A stretch of DNA of 24,167 nt from a virus. Where the stretch lies: the IMG/VR virus record IMGVR_UViG_3300023440_000027, positions 1-24,167 of that record. One strand, 5' to 3'. Under the pieces are notes generated by a model. It saw nothing but the letters and a program-made list of their open reading frames with translations. It had not been told where the DNA came from and did not search any database. The position numbers and the translations under genes were made by a program. Every line of letters begins with the position of its first letter. The first letter of the stretch is position 1. Of the stretch, positions 15,171 through 22,677 are shown in pieces.

Positions 15171-15178
15171 GATAAATA
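15171..15178 (+). promoter_or_regulatory. Late-promoter-like box GATAAATA, near-leaderless, for gp14-gp15-Nudix
   Basis: GATAAATA, then ATAGTT, then ATG at 15185 on the plus strand. No Shine-Dalgarno site is seen. This would drive the only multi-gene plus-strand operon in the window. Confidence 0.65.
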
Positions 15179-15184
15179 ATAGTT

Positions 15185-16336
15185 ATGCCAAGACTAAGTA
15201 TTTACAGACCCGATAAAGGTAACGATTTTAAATTTATCGACAAAGCAATTTCCGAGATGTATACTGTAGGCGGTGTAGATATACACGTTCACAAGTATTT
15301 AGGTCCTAAGGAAACTGCAACACCATCGGGCGATGCGACCCAGCCGACGTATGCAACACAATCTGAAAAAAATATACAAGATTTATTATTTTTAGAAAAT
15401 AGAGATAGATCGTATGAACCGGATATTTTTATTATGCGTGGCGTGTACAATGTGCAAGATATCGATTTCGATCTTAGCCAGTTTGGTCTATTTTTAAATA
15501 ACGATACGCTATTCATCACATTCCATTTAGATGATATGATACAGAATTTAGGCAGGAAATTAATGAACGGTGATGTTCTTGAATTGCCTCACTTAAAAGA
15601 TTTTTATGCCCTTGATAGCGATATGCCGGCGGCACTAAAACGTTTTTATGTTGTTACAGATGCAGCACGTGCAAGCGAAGGATTTAGTGCTACATGGTAC
15701 CCTCATTTATGGCGAGTAAAGGTTACACCGATTGTTGATAGCCGCGAATATGCAGATATTCTTGGTCAGGTTCAGGCTCAGGGCGATAAAAACACAGTAG
15801 AGGTCGACGGTGTGGGCGGTACAACGTTAGGCGATTTACTATCATCGTTCCAAAAAGATATTGATATCAATAATGCGGTTGTAACACAGGCTGAGGAGGA
15901 GGTAAAACAGAGTGGGTACGATGTTGATCCATTTTATGTTACTGCCCCTGCTACAAGTGATCATCCTGCAGATCAAGCAGGTGTAAATAATGACCAAAGC
16001 TATTACGAAGTTGGCTCGTATTTAACAGGGGACGGTATCCCGCCTAATGGTTCACCTGTAACACCAGGTATAGCATTTCCTGTGGTGCCTACCGACGGTG
16101 ATTACTGCTTACGCCTTGATTATTTTCCAAACAGATTATTTAGATTTAACGGTAGCAAATGGATTAAGATCGAAGACGATGTGCGTACTAATTTAACACC
16201 TGGACCAACATCAGAGACATTTCGTAGTCAGTTTGTTAATAATACAAATACTACAACAACATCGGATCGAGGAGATATTCCTGAACGTCAGAGTTTATCA
16301 GATGCGCTTCGACCTAAAGCAGACAACGGTGGTTAA
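15185..16336 (+). CDS. gp14: Neck protein, T4 gp14-like
   Basis: The 383-residue protein is longer than T4 gp14 (256). The gp14-type core is at about residues 76-195: SYEPDIFIMRGVYNVQDIDF, then FGLFLNNDTLFITFHLDDM (T4 FGMQVQDEVTLSINPNLF), NGDVLELPHLKDFYAL (T4 EGDLIYFPMDNSLFEI) and the LWRVKVTPI strand. The C-terminal third contains a strand module DYCLRLDYFPNRLFRFNGSK then WIKIEDDVR, and ends ERQSLSDALRPKAD, an ending I recall from marine T4-like phage gp14. In T4, gp14 with gp13 forms the neck ring that seals the head and receives the tail. It is followed 4 nt later by gp15. The promoter box is 6 nt from the start, so the mRNA may lack a leader. Confidence 0.82.
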   Translation: MPRLSIYRPDKGNDFKFIDKAISEMYTVGGVDIHVHKYLGPKETATPSGDATQPTYATQSEKNIQDLLFLENRDRSYEPDIFIMRGVYNVQDIDFDLSQFGLFLNNDTLFITFHLDDMIQNLGRKLMNGDVLELPHLKDFYALDSDMPAALKRFYVVTDAARASEGFSATWYPHLWRVKVTPIVDSREYADILGQVQAQGDKNTVEVDGVGGTTLGDLLSSFQKDIDINNAVVTQAEEEVKQSGYDVDPFYVTAPATSDHPADQAGVNNDQSYYEVGSYLTGDGIPPNGSPVTPGIAFPVVPTDGDYCLRLDYFPNRLFRFNGSKWIKIEDDVRTNLTPGPTSETFRSQFVNNTNTTTTSDRGDIPERQSLSDALRPKADNGG

Positions 16337-16340
16337 TTAA

Positions 16341-17762
16341 ATGGCAGATGATGTAAATTATTTTTACGATGGGCAGGTAAGACGATTCTTATTGCAGTTT
16401 GCAAGAATGTTTTCGCATTACCAAGTAACGTTCGGGCTTGATCCAACAGGTAATCCTGTATATAAGCGGGTGCCTATAAAATACGGCAATGCGTCTAAAA
16501 ATGCATCTGCCATTTTGCGAAATAATTCCGATAATACTGTGCTTAGTGCACCGCTGATGTCATTTTATATTGCAGGCATGGAGTATGACAGACAGCGTGT
16601 GCAGGAACCATACCATGTTGATAAGATGAATGTGCGCGAGCGCACTTACGACACTGGCACAGATACGTTTCAGGAACAGCAAGGTAATGCGTTTACCATA
16701 GAACGATTAATGCCTGTTCCGCATCGATTAAAGATTAATTTAGATATATGGACAACGAGCGAAGAGCAGAAACAAGAATTATTCGAACAGCTAACCTGGA
16801 TGTTTAATCCTTCATTTGAAATACAGTCTACAGATAATTATATCGACTGGACTAGTTTAACAGTGGTTGAGCGCGTAGGTTTAAACTGGAGCAGCAAGAC
16901 AGTACCGGTAGGAACCGACGAAGGTATCGACATAATGACATTTAATTTTGAGATTCCGATATGGATTAGTGCTCCGGCTAAAGTCAAAAAACTTGGTGTG
17001 ATTACTAAAATTTTAGCGGGGGTTTACAATGATACTGGTAGTTTTGTTAACGATATTGCCGGTAGTGATCTGCTAATCGGGGCTAGACAAAATATAACAC
17101 CGACTGGTTATAGATTATTATTGCTTAATGGTCAATTGCAATTAGTACCACAAACAGATATTATACAAAATGATAATCATAGTCTTGAGATTCCCGTTTT
17201 ACTTAATCCAAATATAGATAAGTGGCACCCTGTTGTTGATATGTTCGGTGGTTTACGAGATGGTATTAGTTTAATGCGGTTATTTAACAGTGATTCTAAT
17301 TCCGAAATAGAAGGTACAATTGCATTTAATCCAACTGATGACCGATACCTTACATTTATTGTTGACGCAGACACAATCCCAGCTAACACGTTACCGCCTA
17401 TCACAAAAGTAATAAATCCTATTCGTACCGGGCCCGGTACTAAATTGCAACCTTCGGGCAATTTTCCAGTGGCATCAGTAGGACAGCGGTATCTGCTATT
17501 AGACGACATCGGTAGCAGTTTAGATACAGAATTAGCCAAGGCTTGGCAAGGTACCGATGGTAGCGAGCTTATTGCTATTACTAATGATATCATCGAGTAT
17601 GATGGCGTTAAGTGGATAGTAGCATTTGATTCTCGAAACACATCTTCATTAGAATATATGACAAATATTACCACTGGCCTGCAATATAAATGGACTGGGA
17701 CCGAGTGGATTAAATCTTACGAAGGGATTTACGAAGCTGGTACATGGAATATTATTATATAA
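16341..17762 (+). CDS. gp15: Tail completion and sheath stabiliser protein, T4 gp15-like
   Basis: Residues 1-215 match T4 gp15 (272 residues): YFYDGQVRRFLLQFARMFSH (T4 YFYNSSFRRYATLMGDLFSN), KRVPIKYG (T4 IRVPITYA), a PVPHRLKINLDIWT strand (T4 PSPIKMIYELSIFT), and EQLTWMFNPSFEIQ (T4 EQILPYFQPHFNTT). gp15 hexamers cap the finished tail and bind the neck. Residues 216-473 are an added beta-rich region with strand modules such as IIEYDGVKWIV and LQYKWTGTEWIK, like those in gp14 and the sheath insert. The stop shares a base with the Nudix start (TAATG). Together with gp14 this is the classic T4 neck gene pair, here with extensions. Confidence 0.88.
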   Translation: MADDVNYFYDGQVRRFLLQFARMFSHYQVTFGLDPTGNPVYKRVPIKYGNASKNASAILRNNSDNTVLSAPLMSFYIAGMEYDRQRVQEPYHVDKMNVRERTYDTGTDTFQEQQGNAFTIERLMPVPHRLKINLDIWTTSEEQKQELFEQLTWMFNPSFEIQSTDNYIDWTSLTVVERVGLNWSSKTVPVGTDEGIDIMTFNFEIPIWISAPAKVKKLGVITKILAGVYNDTGSFVNDIAGSDLLIGARQNITPTGYRLLLLNGQLQLVPQTDIIQNDNHSLEIPVLLNPNIDKWHPVVDMFGGLRDGISLMRLFNSDSNSEIEGTIAFNPTDDRYLTFIVDADTIPANTLPPITKVINPIRTGPGTKLQPSGNFPVASVGQRYLLLDDIGSSLDTELAKAWQGTDGSELIAITNDIIEYDGVKWIVAFDSRNTSSLEYMTNITTGLQYKWTGTEWIKSYEGIYEAGTWNIII

Positions 17763-18202
17763 TGCAACCTGATATTAGTGCTGTTGGTGCATGGTTTTAT
17801 GCTCTTTCTACTAAGCGATATCTTTACCTAATGCGTAACGATCATAAGCACCCGTTTACATGGGGACTAGCAGGTGGCAAGGTAGAGGCAGACGAAAGCT
17901 TAATGACAGCATTGCTGCGAGAATGTAACGAAGAACTAGGCATAGTCCCTGCTATACAAAAAACTATTCCGATCGAGATGTTCACAAGCAACGATAACCG
18001 ATTTGCATATAATACGTTCTTTTGCATCATAGAAGAAGAATTTATTCCTGTATTAAATCACGAGCATTTAGGATACTGCTGGATCGATAGCGGTGTATTA
18101 CCTAAGCCAATGCACCCTGGGTTGTGGTCCACAATAAATTTAGACGAAATTTCTACCAAAATTAAGCAAGTAGAAGAGACAATCAACAAAAAAGCGGCAT
18201 GA
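17762..18202 (+). CDS. Nudix hydrolase
   Basis: The 146-residue protein carries a full Nudix box: G39-x5-E45-x7-R53-E54-C55-x-E57-E58-x-G60-I61, with GGKVEADE leading into LLRECNEELG. The Glu residues bind the catalytic metal. Nudix enzymes hydrolyse nucleoside diphosphates linked to other groups (for example oxidised dNTPs, NAD, ADP-ribose or RNA caps); the substrate is not evident. The start at 17762 uses the TAATG junction with gp15, as at two other gene pairs here. An in-frame ATG at 17744 inside gp15 would add six residues (MEYYYI). Translation is likely coupled to gp15, so the enzyme is made late. The stop codon lies in the loop of a terminator hairpin. Confidence 0.9.
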   Translation: MQPDISAVGAWFYALSTKRYLYLMRNDHKHPFTWGLAGGKVEADESLMTALLRECNEELGIVPAIQKTIPIEMFTSNDNRFAYNTFFCIIEEEFIPVLNHEHLGYCWIDSGVLPKPMHPGLWSTINLDEISTKIKQVEETINKKAA

Positions 18203-18212
18203 GCCGCTTTTT
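18189..18212. terminator. Bidirectional hairpin terminator between convergent Nudix and fibre genes
   Basis: A perfect 10-bp stem AAAAAGCGGC/GCCGCTTTTT with loop ATGA. T tracts follow on both strands, so it can end the gp14-gp15-Nudix transcript and the fibre operon transcript (last stop at 18240). The Nudix TGA stop overlaps the loop. Confidence 0.9.
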
Positions 18213-18239
18213 AATTAGTCATCGTTTATAGTGTAATAT

Positions 18240-18617
18240 TTAGTGTTTACCAACTAATACTTCAATTGTTCCAGATATTCCATTAAAGTTTTCTAGTGCT
18301 TTACCAATTACACTACCTACTGCCGGATTAGCTTCTGCACGTGCCGATCCATCTCCATTTGATACTAGCATATCACCTTTTTCAATTATACCAGTAACAT
18401 TACATGGTACTCGCCCAGTAAGTGCAACTGCTGCAACAAAGGTTGCATCAAGTGCATCGTTCATTAAGTAAGCCGGTGCTGTTGTAACAACACCTATTAC
18501 TTTTTTATCACCGCTTATAGTCGATTGCGTAACTTCTTTTGTACCTCCGATTGCCAATACTGTACCTGGGGCATATTCTGCATCAGCTATATAATTTTCT
18601 GCTAAGTCAGCATACCG
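18240..18617 (-). repeat. Duplicated C-terminal fibre domain, copy 1
   Basis: This segment encodes the 125-residue C-terminal domain and is highly similar in DNA to 19670-20047. A stretch of about 90 nt (18532-18624 versus 19956-20048) differs at roughly two positions by eye, although other parts of the two genes are unrelated. Confidence 0.8.
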
Positions 18618-19613
18618 TGCCGTAGTCGAAACTCCCTGGAAGGTGGTTGCATACACATTTGCATATTTTGCTGCAGGAGCACCTAAATTAATTGTATTAT
18701 CTAATTGGGGTGAAATACTACCGCTGTGAGCAAATCCTGCTGTAACATAGTTTTGAGATGCAATAGTTTGTAAATTGCCAAGCATACCAACTTTGAACAT
18801 ATCATCTACTTCGTCGAACACTATCTGATATGCTGGAGCTAACCCTCGATCTACTTGTATACCGGCAAGACCTGCTGTTACACCTGTGCCAACTTCGCCG
18901 CTGTTAGTAACAATAATATTATCAGCTGTTGTTACAGTAGTCGAATTAACTACTGTATTTGTACCGTTAACAGTTAAATTGCCTGTTACTGTTAAGTTAC
19001 CTGTGACACCTAGTGTACCCGATATAGTAGCATTACCGATAGTCGAAATAGTGGGGGCAGTTAATGTAATCTCAGTTGCAGATTGCAGTCTTGTTAGTGC
19101 ATTAGTACCCGATGTATCAATTATTATATCTGCTGTACTTGCCGTAGTTATAATGTTCACTAAGTTTGCAGATTGTATTCGGGTTGTACCTAAGCCTTGT
19201 GTACCGATTGTCATCGACTGATCTAAATTAGCAGTAATATCAATTGTGCCTGCATTTGTACTAATTAATGCTGTATTACCGATATTTAGTACATTAGTAA
19301 CTATATCACCAGTGTGTATCGATCTCCATTGTGCCGATACCGCACCAATATCTTGAGTGCCAGTAACCGTTGGCAATATATCACCTGTTGCAGTCATAGT
19401 TGCAACAGTTATGGCAGTATTTGCAAGCAATGCACCTGATGCGCTATCTACTGTTTTTACCCATGTACTGTTATTATATACATACAGTGCATTTATATCT
19501 GTTCTAAAATACAATTCACCTGCACTTGCATTAATTGGAAAAGTTGTGCCACTTGCTACTGTAAGGTTGGCTATCACAGATCCTTCATTTAAATTTAATC
19601 CATCAATTAACAT
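18240..19613 (-). CDS. Tail fibre/adhesin protein, short paralogue
   Basis: The 457-residue protein begins with a module (residues 13-57) ending GELYFRTDINALYVYNNSTW, common at the base of phage fibre proteins. The middle (60-320) is repetitive, Thr/Ile/Gly-rich, with NLTVTGNLTVNG repeats, as in trimeric beta-structured fibres. The last 125 residues (333-457: YADLAENYIADAEYAPGTVL, then GVVTTAPAYLMN, RVPCNVTG, KGDMLVSNGDG and VIGKALENFNG) form a conserved C-terminal domain shared with the next gene and with bacterial and phage surface proteins I recall; its function is not established. It probably sits at the fibre tip or acts in trimerisation. It is last in the fibre operon. The ribosome-binding site (GGGGA) is imperfect. 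Host recognition is inferred from the class. Confidence 0.85.
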   Translation of the reverse strand: MLIDGLNLNEGSVIANLTVASGTTFPINASAGELYFRTDINALYVYNNSTWVKTVDSASGALLANTAITVATMTATGDILPTVTGTQDIGAVSAQWRSIHTGDIVTNVLNIGNTALISTNAGTIDITANLDQSMTIGTQGLGTTRIQSANLVNIITTASTADIIIDTSGTNALTRLQSATEITLTAPTISTIGNATISGTLGVTGNLTVTGNLTVNGTNTVVNSTTVTTADNIIVTNSGEVGTGVTAGLAGIQVDRGLAPAYQIVFDEVDDMFKVGMLGNLQTIASQNYVTAGFAHSGSISPQLDNTINLGAPAAKYANVYATTFQGVSTTARYADLAENYIADAEYAPGTVLAIGGTKEVTQSTISGDKKVIGVVTTAPAYLMNDALDATFVAAVALTGRVPCNVTGIIEKGDMLVSNGDGSARAEANPAVGSVIGKALENFNGISGTIEVLVGKH

Positions 19614-19669
19614 TTTTATTCCCCGTTATATATTTTCCATGTTATACTACGTAAAGTAGTTATTTTATT

Positions 19670-20047
19670 TTATAATTTACCAACTAATACTTCAATTGTG
19701 CCAGATATTCCACTAAAGTTTTCTAGTGCTTTACCTATACCACGCCCGTATTGTGGGTTTGTCTCTGTACGTGCAAAACCGTTTCCGTTTGATACAAGAA
19801 TATCACCTTTTTTAATATTACCCGTAACTTTGCACGGTACCCTTCCTATCAATGCAAGTGCAACTACATATTCACCTTGTATATCGCTATTCATTAAATG
19901 CGCAGGATTTGTTGTTACTACACCTGCAACTGCTATATCGTTATCCACGGTTGATTGCGTAACTTCTTTTGTGCCTCCGATTGCCAATACTGTACCCGGG
20001 GCATATTCTGCATCAGCTATATAATTTTCTGCTAAGTCAGCATACTG
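19670..20047 (-). repeat. Duplicated C-terminal fibre domain, copy 2
   Basis: Partner of 18240-18617. The ends are also alike: both genes close with nearly identical sequence encoding an ALENF(S/N)GISGTIEVLVGK segment. Confidence 0.8.
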
Positions 20048-22411
20048 TGCTGTAGTCGATGTTCCGCTAAATGTTGTTGCATAAACTGTATTAAATTTAT
20101 TAGTAACCGTACCAATGTTTTGTGTAGAAGCACCTGTTGTAAATAGGCCACCCGATAATGTTAGGCTTCCCCCAATTGAACTATTTAGATCTCTACGAAC
20201 AAACTGCGTACTAGATAAGCCGGATAGTGTCGATGCATCAACATTTAATGCGTCAATATCTGCTTTTACTATGTTTGCGGTACCTGTTACTAAGCCTTTG
20301 TTGTCCACTGTCACTTTTGTAAATGTGCCCGGTACTATACTAGCATTTGCGCTAACAATACCTGCTTGTGCAAGAGTTGCGTTAGACCATGCTGTACCGT
20401 TCCATCGTAGCACGTTGCTCGGTGCTGCTGCCGTTACTGCAACATCAGAAAGGCTATCTAATGTATGGGTATGTGTACTAAATGTTGTCTGTGCTACTGC
20501 ATCAGTGATACCGTATCCAGCTAATGTAGTTGGATTTGTTCCTGCTATGATTCTGCCATGTATATCTGTTGTAACTGAACGATATGTGCCGGCGATTCCT
20601 ACATTAGTAAGTGATAACTGTGCACTAGTAAGTGCTGACTGGGATATACCGTCTGTTGTATTATATAAGCCGCCCGATGGATACACATCAATTCCTACTT
20701 CATCAGTTGGTAACTGAGCAATGCCTGCCCCAAGGTTTACATCAAGTTGGTTGCCTGTTTTACTTAGTCCGGCTCCGGCTGTAATACCAGATGCACCATT
20801 AAATTGTGTAAAAGTTGCTGGATCTAGTGTAGAAGTAATTGTAGCAGTCTGTGTCCAGCCTGTATCTGCTTGGGTCAACCCTTGCTCTACAAATATTGCC
20901 AATGAATTTAATGCTTGCAACGGTGTGGTAGATGTGAAATCGGCAGATCGAGACCATGCTGTTGCACTTACTATATAAATGCCATTTTCTACTTGGTTTG
21001 TTTGATTTTTAACTAATACCCGGTCGCCATTAGATAGCACAACGCCGTCTATTGTTTGCAACCCTGTTAACACAATATTGCTTGTTGTTGCTGCAATTGC
21101 AGAATCTTTCCATGATAAACCTGCAAGCGAAGAATCTACATATCCTTTGTTTACTGCATCAGTTGTGTTAACAGGAGCATCTACTATTTGTATTGATGTT
21201 CCTGTTGGAGCAATAATTTGCTCGCCAACGTTAAGCGTGAAACCTTTGCCGTAATCTAATTTTCCGCTAAGTGTAGATTGTAAATTCCAGGTAATACCAG
21301 TTAAATAATTTATTTCTGTAGATGTTGCTGTAATTGCATCTATCCAGGTATTCTGTGCGGGTGTTAAATGAAGTGCTGTATCTGTACTATGCGACAAAGG
21401 TGTTGCATCTGTAATGCTATATCCAGCTAATGTAGTCGGATTTGTTCCTGCTATTACTTGTCCTTTTGCATTTATTGTTGTTGATGTATAAGTTCCTGCT
21501 GTTGCTATGTCTGGTAATATCGCAGCACTTGTAACGTTTGTAGTGCCGTCAAATGTTGCCGACCAATTTATATCTCCAGTTAATGCAATTGATCTCGGCG
21601 TAGCAAGAGCTGATGCTGTAGTTGCATTACCTGCTAATGTACTGGATGTTGAAATTGTTATAACATTCGCCACATCGTCAAATGCTAGTAAAATGTTTGC
21701 ACCTGCAATAATACCTATTGTATCTAAATCAATGTTTGCTGAGATTGATTGCGAAATACCATCATTTAATGTTATAATATGACTATGTAAAATATCCGAT
21801 TTGCTGTTTAATTGAGATTGAATATTTGATGTAGAACCAGTTAAGTAATTTATTTCCGTGGATGTTGCTGTTATTGCATCTATCCATGCATTTTGTGCAC
21901 TTGTGATATGCAAGCTACTGTCTAATAAATGCGACGAAGGTGTTGCATCAGTGATACCATATCCAGCCAATGTAGTCGGATTTGTTCCTGCTATCACTTG
22001 GCCTTTTGCATTTATTGTTGTTGAGGTATATGTTCCTGCTGTTGCTATATTCGGTAGGGTTAGTACTATTGTATCTAATCCCGAACCGGATATATCTCCA
22101 GAAATAGTAGTACCGGTAATATACGCAGAAGTATCAATTTGCCATAGATTTTCAGCAGTTTTTCTTAGTAGTCCCGTGACACCTGTAAGGTTTGCAATCG
22201 ATGTTAAATCGCTGTCGCGCACTTGTGCTTCGCCTAATGCATTATCTACTACTTTTACCCAGGATGAATTATTATATATATGCAATGCATTAATATCATT
22301 ACGAAAAAACAATTCTCCTATTGCAGGTTGTGCAGGGAATACATTCCCACTTGCAATAGCCAAGTTCGATATAACGTTCCCGGCTAATGCAGTTGTTCCT
22401 GATACTATCAT
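19670..22411 (-). CDS. Large tail fibre/adhesin protein
   Basis: The 913-residue protein shares its first 57 residues (GELFFRNDINALHIYNNSSW) and its last 125 residues with the short paralogue. Between them: two copies of a module of about 77 residues (121-197 and 301-377) with AGTYTSTTINAKGQVIAGTN, AGYGITDAT and an EINYLTG segment; a partial third copy near 606-640; and a known fibre segment at about 417-540 (DAVNKGYVDSSLAGLSWKDS, DGVVLSNGDRVLVKNQT, ADTGW). Such modules form repetitive shafts and receptor-binding sections of phage fibres. AAGGA lies 7 nt before the ATG. The gap of 10 nt from the upstream small gene implies one operon. No chaperone gene is evident. Confidence 0.88.
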   Translation of the reverse strand: MIVSGTTALAGNVISNLAIASGNVFPAQPAIGELFFRNDINALHIYNNSSWVKVVDNALGEAQVRDSDLTSIANLTGVTGLLRKTAENLWQIDTSAYITGTTISGDISGSGLDTIVLTLPNIATAGTYTSTTINAKGQVIAGTNPTTLAGYGITDATPSSHLLDSSLHITSAQNAWIDAITATSTEINYLTGSTSNIQSQLNSKSDILHSHIITLNDGISQSISANIDLDTIGIIAGANILLAFDDVANVITISTSSTLAGNATTASALATPRSIALTGDINWSATFDGTTNVTSAAILPDIATAGTYTSTTINAKGQVIAGTNPTTLAGYSITDATPLSHSTDTALHLTPAQNTWIDAITATSTEINYLTGITWNLQSTLSGKLDYGKGFTLNVGEQIIAPTGTSIQIVDAPVNTTDAVNKGYVDSSLAGLSWKDSAIAATTSNIVLTGLQTIDGVVLSNGDRVLVKNQTNQVENGIYIVSATAWSRSADFTSTTPLQALNSLAIFVEQGLTQADTGWTQTATITSTLDPATFTQFNGASGITAGAGLSKTGNQLDVNLGAGIAQLPTDEVGIDVYPSGGLYNTTDGISQSALTSAQLSLTNVGIAGTYRSVTTDIHGRIIAGTNPTTLAGYGITDAVAQTTFSTHTHTLDSLSDVAVTAAAPSNVLRWNGTAWSNATLAQAGIVSANASIVPGTFTKVTVDNKGLVTGTANIVKADIDALNVDASTLSGLSSTQFVRRDLNSSIGGSLTLSGGLFTTGASTQNIGTVTNKFNTVYATTFSGTSTTAQYADLAENYIADAEYAPGTVLAIGGTKEVTQSTVDNDIAVAGVVTTNPAHLMNSDIQGEYVVALALIGRVPCKVTGNIKKGDILVSNGNGFARTETNPQYGRGIGKALENFSGISGTIEVLVGKL
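21281..22051 (-). repeat. Direct repeat within the large fibre gene
   Basis: Two copies of about 231 nt each (about 21821-22051 and 21281-21511), 540 nt apart, encode nearly the same module of about 77 residues. Stretches such as the part encoding INAKGQVIAGTNPTTLAGY are almost identical in DNA. A third, shorter copy lies near 20501-20596. Confidence 0.8.
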
Positions 22412-22421
22412 CTTTTAATCC

Positions 22422-22667
22422 TTATATAAATCTAGCCGAACCAGTATACAATTGCGTAAAACCGATTGTCATTTGGTTAGCAGTGTTAATAGTAATACTT
22501 TGCGGAATAATTTTTGTCATTGTACCATTTATATCTACAACTACATCTACAACTGCACCGTTTGGTAAATTTAGCGCATGATTAACCACCCAAGAACTGC
22601 TCGGCACTGCTTGCGTGTAATTATATCCTACCGCTTTTGGTATTGTTGCTGTAACTAATAATCCCAT
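22422..22667 (-). CDS. Small single-domain fibre-like protein
   Basis: The 81-residue protein consists almost wholly of one beta-domain: SSWVVNHALN, then VVDVVVDINGTMTKIIPQSI, then MTIGFTQLYTGSARFI. The same pattern (W/H..., HNL, a strand, IP.S, a strand, G.A.L) occurs twice in the next gene and once at the end of the outermost gene. Similar modules are frequent in phage fibre and adhesin proteins. It has the strongest ribosome-binding site in the window (AAGGAGG, 6 nt before the ATG), so it may be made in large amounts. A fibre-associated adhesin or cap role is inferred. Confidence 0.75.
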   Translation of the reverse strand: MGLLVTATIPKAVGYNYTQAVPSSSWVVNHALNLPNGAVVDVVVDINGTMTKIIPQSITINTANQMTIGFTQLYTGSARFI

Positions 22668-22677
22668 ATTGTCCTCC

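Noticed and set aside
19640-19660. Small inverted repeat ACTAC-GTAAA-GTAGT between the two fibre genes, considered as a terminator
   Set aside because: The stem is only 5 bp, and no T tract follows on the minus strand, where transcription runs.
21281-22051. Repeats considered as a CRISPR array
   Set aside because: Units are long, coding and in frame, with no short palindromic repeats or spacers.
18886-22418. Several plus-strand frames (up to 200 codons) opposite the fibre genes
   Set aside because: They arise from Val/Pro-rich mirror images of the Thr/Gly/Asn-rich fibre repeats and have no initiation signals.
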